A stretch of 64,000 nt of DNA. It comes from Actinomyces oris. GTDB taxonomy: Bacteria; Actinomycetota; Actinomycetes; Actinomycetales; Actinomycetaceae. Each line of letters opens with the position of its first letter. Within the stretch, counting starts at the first letter, position 1. The notes beneath the pieces were generated by a model. That model was given only the letters and a program-made list of their open reading frames with translations. It was not told where the DNA came from and made no database searches. The stretch covers positions 31,235 through 95,234 of the forward strand of contig NZ_MSKS01000025.1 of assembly GCF_001937445.1 (NCBI RefSeq), given 5' to 3'. The position numbers and the translations under genes were made by a program. Shown here piece after piece: positions 52,685 to 60,591 of the stretch.

Positions 52685-54250
52685 TTATCGGGCCAGGAAG
52701 AAGCGAAAGGCGGGGTCGGCGGTCTCCTCGTTATAGGAGTAGCCGAGGCGGTCCATGTGCTCGGTCAACTCGACGTCGTCGGGCCCAGCCGCGAAGGCGC
52801 ACAGGATGCGGCCGTAGTCGGCGCCGTCGGTGCGGTAGTGGAACAGGGTGATGTTCCAGCGGGTCCCCAGCACCTGAAGGAAGTGGACCAGCGCCCCGGG
52901 CGACTCGGGGAAGAGGAAGGAGAAGAGGCGCTCGGGCACGCCCGGGGTGGCGCGCCCGCCGATCATGGAGCGCACGTGGACCTTGGCGAGCTCGTCGTCG
53001 GTGAGGTCGATGACCTCGTAGCCGGCCTCCTCCAGGTCCGCCACGATCTCGGCGCGCTCCTGGCTGCGGGCGGTGCGCACGCCCACGAAGATGCGGGCGG
53101 GGTCGGTGGCGGCGCGGGCCGCGGAGAGGCGGTAGTTGAACTCGGTGACCGAGCGGGCCCCCAGGACCGAGGCGAAGCGCAGGAAGGAGCCCTGCTCCTC
53201 GGGGATGGTGACCCCGAGGATGGCCTCGCGCTGCTCACCGATCTCGCTGCGCTCGGAGATGTAGCGCAGCTGGTGGAAGTTGAGGTTGGCGCCGGACAGG
53301 ACGAAGGAGAGGCGCTCGCCGGACAGGTGGTGCTCGGCGACGTAGCGCTTGAGCCCCGCCAGGGCCAGGGCGCCGGAGGGCTCGGAGATGGCGCGCACGT
53401 CGTCGAAGATGTCGCGCACGGCGGCGGAGGTCTCGTCGGAGGAGACGGTGACGACGTCGTCGAGCAGGGCCCGGCACATGCGGAAGGTCTCCTCGCCGAT
53501 GCGGCGCACGGCCACCCCTTCGGCGAACAGTCCCACGTGGTGCAGGGTGATGGGCTCCCCGCCCAGCAGGGCCGCCTTGAGGCAGGCCGACTCCTCGTGC
53601 TCGACGCCGATGACCTTGATCCCGGGCATGAGCTGCTTGATGAGGACGGCGACACCGGCGGCCAGCCCGCCGCCGCCCACGGGCACGAAGACGCGGTCGA
53701 GGTGGGCGTCCTGCTGGATGAGCTCCAGGCCGATGGTGCCCTGGCCGGCGATGACGCGGGGGTCGTCGAAGGGGGCGATGTAGGACAGGCCCTCGACCTC
53801 GGCCAGGCGGGTGGCCTCGGCCTTGGCGGCGTCGAAGTTGTCCCCGTGGAGGCGGACCTCGCCGCCCAGGGCGCGAACGGCGTCGACCTTGATCTGGGGG
53901 GTGACGGTGGGCATGACGATGATGGCGCTCATCCCCAGCAGGGCGGCGGAGCGGGCCACGCCCTGGGCGTGGTTGCCGGCCGAGGCGGTGACGACGCCGC
54001 GCTCGCGCTCGGCCTGACTCAGGGAGCGCATGGCGTTGTAGGCGCCGCGGATCTTGAAGGAGTGGACGGTCTGGAGGTCCTCGCGCTTGACCTCGACGGT
54101 GTTGCCCAGGCGGGCCGACAGGGCAGGCATCTCCTGCAGGGGCGTGTGCTCGGCCGCCTCGTAGACGGGGGCCTTGAGGATCTCCCGCAGGTAGCGGGCG
54201 CTGTCCCAGGCCGGGGTTCCGTTGCTGCTGACGCTGTCGAGCTCATTCAC
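52685..54250 (-). CDS. ilvA: Biosynthetic threonine dehydratase
   Basis: About 521 residues from the GTG at 54250; the frame extends to a GTG at 54283. It converts threonine to 2-oxobutanoate, the first step to isoleucine. PLP-enzyme motifs are TVHSFKIRGAYNAM (lysine), TASAGNHAQGVA and VPVGGGGLAAGVA. The C-terminal 170 residues form the two ACT-like regulatory domains (VTIPEEQGSFLRFASVLG, FSFLFPESPGALVHFLQVLG), which in this family bind isoleucine and valine. R1 copy c lies just upstream. Confidence 0.93.
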   Translation of the reverse strand: MNELDSVSSNGTPAWDSARYLREILKAPVYEAAEHTPLQEMPALSARLGNTVEVKREDLQTVHSFKIRGAYNAMRSLSQAERERGVVTASAGNHAQGVARSAALLGMSAIIVMPTVTPQIKVDAVRALGGEVRLHGDNFDAAKAEATRLAEVEGLSYIAPFDDPRVIAGQGTIGLELIQQDAHLDRVFVPVGGGGLAAGVAVLIKQLMPGIKVIGVEHEESACLKAALLGGEPITLHHVGLFAEGVAVRRIGEETFRMCRALLDDVVTVSSDETSAAVRDIFDDVRAISEPSGALALAGLKRYVAEHHLSGERLSFVLSGANLNFHQLRYISERSEIGEQREAILGVTIPEEQGSFLRFASVLGARSVTEFNYRLSAARAATDPARIFVGVRTARSQERAEIVADLEEAGYEVIDLTDDELAKVHVRSMIGGRATPGVPERLFSFLFPESPGALVHFLQVLGTRWNITLFHYRTDGADYGRILCAFAAGPDDVELTEHMDRLGYSYNEETADPAFRFFLAR

Positions 54251-54709
54251 GAGTGACAGCGTAACGGGCGGGCCGCCGATCACGATGAAGGGCTCGGAAT
54301 GTCCAAATCGGTGACAAAGGAGCCTGCGGCTCGATCAGGCCGCTGATGGAACCGCGGAATCATGCGGTTCTTGTCTGACGCCTTGGACCTGTTTCAGGTC
54401 TTTGTCACCGATTTGGACATTCTCAGGCTGACCGCCTCACGAACTGGCTCGGTGAAACCGCCAGGCAGCCTTGCTCAGCCCACCGACGCGCCCGGGGCGC
54501 CAAGATCCGCTGAGCACGGCTGGACACAGAGCCGGAAGGAGGCTCTCACCAGCACTGGCAACCAGCACCTCCCACTCCTGCCTATAGCTGGAAACACTCA
54601 CGCCTATGTGTGTCCGCAGAGCGAGCAGGTCATCAGTTCACCGGAGCCGGCGGGAATAATTCGGGCGTACCGCAAGGTTGGTATGCACACCCTACGGAAA
54701 GGAGCCGCC
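54251..54709. other. Divergent intergenic region ilvA / DUF4242 gene
   Basis: 459 bases holding R1 copy c (54300-54419). The remaining 290 bases before the DUF4242 gene are partly AT-richer and contain no supportable gene; the frame of the DUF4242 protein stays open upstream but without a ribosome site. Promoters for both genes should lie here. Confidence 0.5.
54300..54419 (+). repeat. R1 palindromic element, copy c (120 bp)
   Basis: The ends TGTCCAAATCGGTGACAAAG and CTTTGTCACCGATTTGGACA are exact complements over 20 bases, and AA/TT extend the pairing by two more. The inner hairpin is GAACCGC and GCGGTTC around GGAATCAT. This is the most perfect copy. Confidence 0.9.
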
Positions 54710-55243
54710 ATGTCGCTCCAGCTCTTCGAGCTCGTCCCCACCGCCCCGTCGCGCGAGGCCGCTGAGGCCCTCATCGCCCAGGTCTCCCAGGCCGTTGAGG
54801 CCGCCGGCGCCTCCGTCCTGGAGTCACAGGTCACCGCCAGCCACGAACGCATCTTCACCATCGTCGAGCTCGCCTCCGACGACGTCGCCGGCCTGACCGA
54901 AGCCGTCCGGTCCGCTGCGGCCGACGCCGAGGTCACCGGCCCCGACGAGGTCCGCCTCGTGGGCGCCGACCTGGAGGACGTACGCGCCCTGGCCCGCAAG
55001 GCCGACTACCTCGTGGAGTGGGACATCCCCGAGGAGATCTCCATGGAGACCTACCTGGCGCGCAAGAAGGCCAACTCCCCCAAGTACGCCCAGGTGCCGG
55101 AGGTGAGCTTCCTGCGCACCTACGTGCGTGAGGACACGGTCAAGTGCCTGTGCTTCTACGACGCCCCCGACGAGGAGGCCGTGGTGCGCGCCCGTGAGGC
55201 CGTCTCCACCCCGATCGACCGCCTCCACGCCCTGGAGGGCTGA
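54710..55243 (+). CDS. DUF4242-like protein
   Basis: 177 residues from the ATG at 54710, which has AAAGGAG upstream. The C-terminal half (YLVEWDIPEEISMETYLARKK, VSFLRTYVREDTVKCLCFYDAPDEEAVVRA) resembles DUF4242, a small ferredoxin-like domain; a Streptomyces member is reported to bind nickel. The N-terminal half (SREAAEALIAQVSQAVEAAGAS, HERIFTIVELASDDVAGL) looks like a second, diverged domain of the same fold. The function is unknown. A strong terminator follows. The ABC importer downstream is of the peptide/nickel type, but it is convergent, so a link is speculative. Confidence 0.72.
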   Translation: MSLQLFELVPTAPSREAAEALIAQVSQAVEAAGASVLESQVTASHERIFTIVELASDDVAGLTEAVRSAAADAEVTGPDEVRLVGADLEDVRALARKADYLVEWDIPEEISMETYLARKKANSPKYAQVPEVSFLRTYVREDTVKCLCFYDAPDEEAVVRAREAVSTPIDRLHALEG

Positions 55244-55260
55244 GGTCCCGATCCGTCGAC

Positions 55261-55301
55261 GAGGCGGGCGCCACCCCCATTGCGCGGTTGGCGCCCGCCT
55301 C
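55261..55301 (+). terminator. Terminator after the DUF4242 gene
   Basis: GAGGCGGGCGCCA (55261-55273) and TGGCGCCCGCCTC (55289-55301) form a perfect 13-bp stem with a 15-base loop, followed by ATTGTCT. Confidence 0.8.
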
Positions 55302-55403
55302 ATTGTCTGTGCCCGACGGCGCAGCCCCTCGCGGCTGGCCTGGGCCGGGCCGGAGCCGGAACGCTGCCGCGAGGACTCAGCGGCTCCTGCGGTCTCTGCG
55401 GTC

Positions 55404-57149
55404 TTATCGCCGCATGCTGCGGGAGGCGGCCACCGACGTCATCGACAGGACCACGAGGGCGGCGGCGGGCGTGGCCACGGCCCAGGGGGCCCGCTCGATG
55501 TAGGGCAGCGCGTCGGACAGGACCAGCCCCCACTCCGGTGCGGGGCTCTGGGCGCCCAGGCCGAGGAACCCCAGGGCCGCCAGGGCCAAGGCCTTGCCGG
55601 GCAGCCTCAGGGCCGCGTGGCGCGCCAGCGGGCCGACGACGGCGGGCAGGACCCGGGTCAGGGTGATCCGCACGCGCCCCTCCCCCAGGACCGGGGCGAG
55701 CAGGACGTCGGGGCGCTGCCGGTTCTCGGCGACGAGCCCGGCGGCGTGGGAGGCCAGAGGCGCCCAGCCGACACCGGCCACGGCGATGGCGGCACCCGTG
55801 GCACTGGGCCCGGAGACCCCGGCGACGATGAGCCCGGCCAGGACCGGCGGGGCGGCGTTGGCGACCTCAATGAACCCCGTGGCCGCCCGCGGCGCCAGCC
55901 CCACCAGCATGGCGATGACGAAGCAGACCACAGTGACGATGACGGCGCCACTCACGGTGGACACGGCCCCGTGAGCCACCCGCGCCAGCACGTCGCGCCC
56001 CAGCGAGTCGGCGCCCAGCGGGAGGGCGGCGCTGGGAGCTGCGAGCTTGTCCGCGACGACGGCGTAGGGGTCGCGCCGAATCCCGACGGCCACCATGAGG
56101 GCCAGCAGGGCGGCGCCGCTAACGGCGATGACGCGGGCGGCCCGCCCCGGGTGCTCCACCGGGGGCGGGGCCGTCAGCCCGCCCGCCCCGGCGGCCCGCC
56201 CCATGAGGAGGCGTCGGGCCGCCCCGGCGATGACGCCGGCGGCCAGCGCCAGGGCGAGCAGCAGCAGGATCTGGGCCTGGAGCGCGGGCACGTCCTGGGC
56301 GGAGGCGGCGTCCAGGAGCTCGCGGCCCAGCCCGGGGACGGCGAAGATCTTCTCCACGGCGACCGCTCCCCCGGTCAGGGCGACGACGACGAGCGCCACC
56401 TGCCCGGTCAGTGGCACCAGGGCCCGCCGCAGGACGGCCGCGGCCAGGGTCCACCCGCGGATGCCGGCGGTGGACCAGGTGGCCACCCAACGTTCGGAGA
56501 AGGTGGCGGTGACGGCGTCGGAGACGAGTCCGCCGAGGTAGCCGCCGGTGGGCAGGCCCAGGCTGAGGGCCGGCATGATGACCTTCTCGGGGCTGCCCCA
56601 CCCGAAGGGCGGCAGGATCCTGAGGTAGACGGCCAGGACGAGCATGAGGATCGGGGCCAGGACGTACTCGGGCAGGGAGATGAGGACCGCGGAGGCAGCA
56701 CCGCCGCGGGGCCGGGGGCGTCCTCGCAACCCGTCTCGTAGGGCGGGCAGCACCAGGGCGGCGGCCACAATGACTCCGACGCCGAGCGCGGCGGCCATGA
56801 GGCTCAGGGAGACCCCGAAGGCGTCCACGGCGTCCGGGCCGACGTCGGCCCCCGAGACCCAGGAGCGGCCCAGGTCGCCGCGGACCACCCCGGCCAGCCA
56901 GTGCCCGATGACGCGGAGGGGGCCGCCGTCGATCCCGATGCTCCTGCGGATGGAGTCCAGGACCTCCGGCGTGGGTTCCCGGTCGGAGGAAGTGGCGCGC
57001 AGGATCGTCAGGGCAGGGTCCTTGCCCGAGAGCCACGGCAGCACGCCCACCAAACCCACGAGGCAGGCCAGGGCGAGCAGGCGTGAGACGGCGGTGACGA
57101 GGTCGCCCGTGCGCAGGCGCCCGGCGGCCCGGGTGAGCACGCCGTTCAC
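55404..57149 (-). CDS. Fused DppB-DppC permease of a peptide/nickel-type ABC importer
   Basis: 581 residues, about twice the usual length, because two permeases are joined in one chain. Residues about 20-310 correspond to the DppB type (IGIDGGPLRVIGHWLAGVVRGDLG, LPEYVLAPILMLVLAVYL, VEKIFAVPGLGRELLDAA). Residues about 340-581 correspond to the DppC type (PLGADSLGRDVLARVAHGA, LPGKALALAALGFLGLGAQ, PAPEWGLVLSD). The start is a GTG that overlaps the stop of the binding-protein gene (GTGA). It makes the whole channel in one polypeptide. Confidence 0.88.
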   Translation of the reverse strand: MNGVLTRAAGRLRTGDLVTAVSRLLALACLVGLVGVLPWLSGKDPALTILRATSSDREPTPEVLDSIRRSIGIDGGPLRVIGHWLAGVVRGDLGRSWVSGADVGPDAVDAFGVSLSLMAAALGVGVIVAAALVLPALRDGLRGRPRPRGGAASAVLISLPEYVLAPILMLVLAVYLRILPPFGWGSPEKVIMPALSLGLPTGGYLGGLVSDAVTATFSERWVATWSTAGIRGWTLAAAVLRRALVPLTGQVALVVVALTGGAVAVEKIFAVPGLGRELLDAASAQDVPALQAQILLLLALALAAGVIAGAARRLLMGRAAGAGGLTAPPPVEHPGRAARVIAVSGAALLALMVAVGIRRDPYAVVADKLAAPSAALPLGADSLGRDVLARVAHGAVSTVSGAVIVTVVCFVIAMLVGLAPRAATGFIEVANAAPPVLAGLIVAGVSGPSATGAAIAVAGVGWAPLASHAAGLVAENRQRPDVLLAPVLGEGRVRITLTRVLPAVVGPLARHAALRLPGKALALAALGFLGLGAQSPAPEWGLVLSDALPYIERAPWAVATPAAALVVLSMTSVAASRSMRR

Positions 57150-58702
57150 TTCTTCACGGTCGTGGCCGAGGTGATGAGGACGCGCTCGTCCGGGTCGCGC
57201 TGGGCGCCGGTGACCCCGGCGGCCTCGCCCTGGATGACGCGCTCGTGGGCGAGCGGGATGGCGGCGCCGGTCACGAGGATGGCCTGCTCGGCGGCCATGA
57301 TGGCCTTGCGGCGCTCGTCGCCGGGCTGCGTGGCGGCGGCCTTGGAGATGGCGGCGTCGACCTTCTCATCGTGCAGGCCGCTCATGGAGTAGGAGCCGGA
57401 GGAGGAGAAGTCGGCGGTCATGTAGGCGACGGCATCGCCGGAGTCCTGGACGGTGGAGCGCGACACGAGGACGGCGTGGAACTTTCCGGCCAGGGCCTCG
57501 GACTCGATCTGGTTGTACTCGCGCACGTCCTGGGTGACCTTGAAACCGGCGGCCTCGAGCTGCTGGGCCAGGAGGGGGACCATCTCACCGAGCTCGGGGC
57601 GGTCGGTGTAGGAGGCCAGGGTGATGGCGGTGCCGGCGGGGACGGTCCCGGCGGCGGTGGCGCCGGGGACTTTGCCGGTGGCGGCCGCGCCCGAGGCTCC
57701 GGGGTAGGTCTCCTTCTTCCAGGCGCGCAGCTCGGCGGCCCAGGGTACGGCCGGCCCCAGGAGTCCGACGGGAGAGTCGGCGTGGCCCTCGAAGACGGTC
57801 TTGATGAGGGCGGCGGGGTCGACGGCGTTGCGGGCGGCGGCGCGCAGGGCGGGGTCGGCGAAGGGACCGGAGCGGGTGTTGAGGTAGAGAGTGGAGGTGC
57901 GCGGGGTGGACACCTCGTGGAGGAGGTTCTTATCGATGTTGCCAGCCTGCGCGACGGGGACGGCCTCGACGATGTCGGCGGTGTCGGTGCGCAGGGCGTT
58001 GGCGCGGGCGGCGCCGTCGGGCACATAGGTGACGTCGATGCCGGGGACGGTGGCCTTCGTGCCCCAGTACGTGTCGTTGCGTTCCAGGGTGGCGCCGGAG
58101 GAGCCGTTGGCCTGCTTGAGGATGAAGGCGCCGGTGCCGTGGCCGACAGGGTCGATGGCGCCGTCGGAGGAGCCGGGGTAGGCGGCCGGGGACAGAATGA
58201 CGAGCTGGGGGCTGGACAGACGCTGCGGCATGAGGGGGTCGGGGGCCGCGGTGGTCACGAGGAGGTCCTTGCCGTCGGCCTTCGCGGTGAGCTTGACTCC
58301 GTCCAGGACGCGTGGCGGCTTGGCGGCGGTGGCGGCGAAGGTGAGGGCGGCGGCCGCGTTCTCGGCGCTCAGGGCGGTGCCGTCGTGGAAGGTGACGCCC
58401 TCGCGCAGGGTGAGGCGCCAGGTGGTCTCGCCCTCACGCTTCCAGGAGGTGGCGAGCAGCTCCTGGGCGTCGCCGTCGGCGTTGAGCGTGGTGAGGCTCT
58501 CGGCGCAGGACCAGCGGACGAGCTTGGAGCCGTCGTTGGTGAGCGGGTTGAGCTTGCTCTCGGGGGCGTGGAACATGGCCAGGCGGATGCGGCCGTCGCC
58601 CGAGGAGCTGCGTGAGCAGGAGGCGATGGCGGCGGCGCCGGCGCCGATGCCGAGGGCGGCGAGGACCTGGCGGCGGGTGACGGCGGGGGCGGGCGTGGAC
58701 AT
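57146..58702 (-). CDS. ABC substrate-binding lipoprotein, family 5 (peptide/nickel type)
   Basis: 518 residues from the ATG at 58702, which has AAAGGAG upstream. The signal peptide has TRRQVLAALGIGAGAAAIASC, that is, a twin arginine and a lipobox cysteine. Family blocks are LVRWSCAESLTTLNADGDAQ, LATSWKREGETTWRLTLREG split before VTFHDGTALSAENAAAAL, and NTRSGPFADPALRAAARNAVD. It delivers a peptide, nickel chelate or similar ligand to the fused permease. The ligand cannot be told from sequence. Confidence 0.88.
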   Translation of the reverse strand: MSTPAPAVTRRQVLAALGIGAGAAAIASCSRSSSGDGRIRLAMFHAPESKLNPLTNDGSKLVRWSCAESLTTLNADGDAQELLATSWKREGETTWRLTLREGVTFHDGTALSAENAAAALTFAATAAKPPRVLDGVKLTAKADGKDLLVTTAAPDPLMPQRLSSPQLVILSPAAYPGSSDGAIDPVGHGTGAFILKQANGSSGATLERNDTYWGTKATVPGIDVTYVPDGAARANALRTDTADIVEAVPVAQAGNIDKNLLHEVSTPRTSTLYLNTRSGPFADPALRAAARNAVDPAALIKTVFEGHADSPVGLLGPAVPWAAELRAWKKETYPGASGAAATGKVPGATAAGTVPAGTAITLASYTDRPELGEMVPLLAQQLEAAGFKVTQDVREYNQIESEALAGKFHAVLVSRSTVQDSGDAVAYMTADFSSSGSYSMSGLHDEKVDAAISKAAATQPGDERRKAIMAAEQAILVTGAAIPLAHERVIQGEAAGVTGAQRDPDERVLITSATTVKK

Positions 58703-58750
58703 GGATGCTCCTTTGGGCCTGGGTCGGGGTGTCATCGGTCGGGGATGTCG

Positions 58751-59662
58751 TCAGTCGGTGGCAGCGGTCGGCAGGGTGGGGACGGCGTCGTGCAGGGCGC
58801 GGGTGGCCGGGTGAGTGGGACGCGTGAGGAGGCGGCGCATGGGGGCGTCCTCGACGATGGCGCCGCCGTCCATGACCAGGGCCCGCTGGCAGACGCGGGC
58901 GACGGCGGCCAGGTCGTGCGACACCACCAGCAGGGCTGGGGCGGGCCGGGCGCCGGAAGCAGCCGGGGCGGGCCGGGCGCCGGAAGCAGCCGGGGCGGGC
59001 TCAGCCTCACCACTCGCGCCGGCCTTGGCGTCGGGGTCGGCCTCGCTTGTGCCGGCTTCGGGGTCGGCCTCGATGACGGCGAGCAGGTCGAGGGTCTGGC
59101 GGCGCAGGGCGGGGTCGAGCCCGGAGACCGGCTCGTCGAGCAGGAGGTAGCGCGGGGCCAGGGCCAGGGCCCGGGCGATGGAGACTCGCTGCGCCTGGCC
59201 GCCGGAGATCTCGTGGGGCCGGCTCTCCCAGATTTCGCGGCGAATGTCGAGCCTCTCCAGCACCTGCCGAGCCCGTGCATCGGCGTCATCGCGATGACGC
59301 ACTGCCCCCAAGGTACGCAGCGGGGTGCTCACCTGCGCCAGCACCGAGCGGCGCGGGTGGAGGGTGGCGGCGGCGTCCTGGGGCACGTACTGCACCGCCC
59401 GTCGGAAGGCCCGCAGCGCTCGGGCGCCGCCTCGGCGCACGAGCTCGCCGTCGAGCAGGATCTCGCCGGCGTCTTCCGGTCCCGGGGAGTCGAGCAGCAG
59501 CAGGGCGCGCAGCAGCGTCGTCTTGCCGCATCCCGAGCGTCCGATGAGGGCCACGTTCTCCCCCGGCTCCAGGCGCAGGTCCACGCCGTGCAGCACCTCG
59601 CGCCACTCGCCGCCCGCCCCCGGGTGGGAGCGCCTCAGGCCATGGGTCTCAAATCCGCTCAT
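58751..59662 (-). CDS. ABC ATPase (DppF type) with a repeat insertion before the H-loop
   Basis: 303 residues; start ATGA-overlaps the stop of the other ATPase. Walker A is LIGRSGCGKTTLLRALLLL, signature ISGGQAQRVSIARALAL, Walker B YLLLDEPVSGLDPALRRQ, and the H-loop is LLVVSHDLAAVARV. Between Walker B and the H-loop lies an extra stretch of about 45 residues rich in Ala, Pro, Glu and Asp, including a 9-residue repeat (AASGARPAP) encoded by 2.3 copies of a 27-bp unit at 58938-58999. Similar linkers are absent in typical DppF. Confidence 0.88.
   Translation of the reverse strand: MSGFETHGLRRSHPGAGGEWREVLHGVDLRLEPGENVALIGRSGCGKTTLLRALLLLDSPGPEDAGEILLDGELVRRGGARALRAFRRAVQYVPQDAAATLHPRRSVLAQVSTPLRTLGAVRHRDDADARARQVLERLDIRREIWESRPHEISGGQAQRVSIARALALAPRYLLLDEPVSGLDPALRRQTLDLLAVIEADPEAGTSEADPDAKAGASGEAEPAPAASGARPAPAASGARPAPALLVVSHDLAAVARVCQRALVMDGGAIVEDAPMRRLLTRPTHPATRALHDAVPTLPTAATD
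58938..58999 (-). repeat. 27-bp tandem repeat inside the DppF-type gene
   Basis: Two identical 27-base units (58938-58964 and 58965-58991) and the start of a third. The repeat keeps the frame and encodes Ala/Pro-rich residues; unit number may vary among strains. Confidence 0.85.
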
Positions 59663-60510
59663 GCGGCGGCTCCCGCTGCGGCCAGGGCCCCGTCGATGGT
59701 CTCCTCGGCGCTGGCCTCGCACATGGCGGCCGTGACCGGGTGCTCGGGGCGGGTCAGGACGGAGCGGGTGTCCCCCGACTCGATGATGGCGCCGTCGTGG
59801 AGGACGGCGATGTTCTCGCAGGTGGCGGCAGCGGGCAGGTCGTGGGTGATGAGGAGCAGGGCGGGGGCCTCGGGCAGGCTGGTCAGGGAGGTCAGGAGCC
59901 TGAGGATCTCGGCTCGAGCGACGACGTCGAGGGCGGTGGTGGGCTCGTCGGCGATGATGAGGACGGGTTCGGCGGCCAGAGCCAGGGCCAGGCTGATGCG
60001 TTGGCGCTGGCCTCCGGAGAGGCGCCCGGGGACACGGTCGGCGAAGGACTCGTCGAGCCCGACGGCGTAGAGGTAGTCGGAGGCGCGCTGGCGGGCCTCG
60101 TCCCGGGTGCGTCCGGCGGCCTGGGAGGCCAGGGCGATCTGGCGGCCGACCGCGATGAGCGGGTGCAGGGCGGTGGAGTGGTCCTGTGCGACCAGCGCGA
60201 TGCGGCTGCCCCGGGGGCGGCGGGCGGCGGGCAGCCCCAGCAGGTTGACACTGCTGGCCTCGCCTCCTGGGGCGGAGCTCGCGCGCGGGTCGCTGCCTGC
60301 GTCGGCGTCATCGGGCTCAACGGTCAGGGAGCCGGCGACCTCCAGCGAGGCCGGGAGGGTGCCCGCGAGCGCGGCGCAGGTGAGGGACTTGCCCGCTCCG
60401 GAGGCGCCGACCAGGGCGGTCCGGCTTGCGGGGGCGAGGCGGAGGGAGACGCCGTTGACCAGCGTCGTGCCGCACGAGCGCACCACCAGCGATCTGAGAA
60501 CGATTGTCAT
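59659..60510 (-). CDS. ABC ATPase (DppD type)
   Basis: 283 residues from the ATG at 60510. Walker A is LVGASGAGKSLTCAALAG, the Q-loop region is IALVAQDHSTALHPLIAVGRQ, signature LSGGQRQRISLALAL, Walker B VLIIADEPTTALDVVARA and H-loop LLLITHDLPAAA. It is the first gene of the importer operon: DppD-type, DppF-type, binding protein, fused permease. The gap to ilvD on the same strand is 81 bp downstream of it in position but it is transcribed first from its own upstream region. Confidence 0.9.
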   Translation of the reverse strand: MTIVLRSLVVRSCGTTLVNGVSLRLAPASRTALVGASGAGKSLTCAALAGTLPASLEVAGSLTVEPDDADAGSDPRASSAPGGEASSVNLLGLPAARRPRGSRIALVAQDHSTALHPLIAVGRQIALASQAAGRTRDEARQRASDYLYAVGLDESFADRVPGRLSGGQRQRISLALALAAEPVLIIADEPTTALDVVARAEILRLLTSLTSLPEAPALLLITHDLPAAATCENIAVLHDGAIIESGDTRSVLTRPEHPVTAAMCEASAEETIDGALAAAGAAA

Positions 60511-60565
60511 ATGCAAACCCTAGGCGCGAGTGACAGCGATCTTCAATTATGCAGTTGGTCAACCC

Positions 60566-60584
60566 GGGCCGGCCCCTCCGGCCC
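60566..60584 (-). terminator. Hairpin after ilvD
   Basis: GGGCCGG (60566-60572) and CCGGCCC (60578-60584) form a 7-bp perfect stem just past the ilvD stop. No T run follows on the minus strand, so it is a weak candidate. Confidence 0.4.
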
Positions 60585-60591
60585 TGTCGGG

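Noticed and set aside
52757..54256. Open frame of 499 codons on the plus strand
   Set aside because: It is antisense to ilvA, which has all catalytic motifs; composition is typical of a shadow frame.
57245..58615. Long Gly-rich frame on the plus strand
   Set aside because: It is antisense to the substrate-binding lipoprotein and has no ribosome site or motif.
58938..58999. CRISPR-like repeat
   Set aside because: Two adjacent identical 27-bp units without spacers, inside a coding frame; it is a tandem coding repeat.
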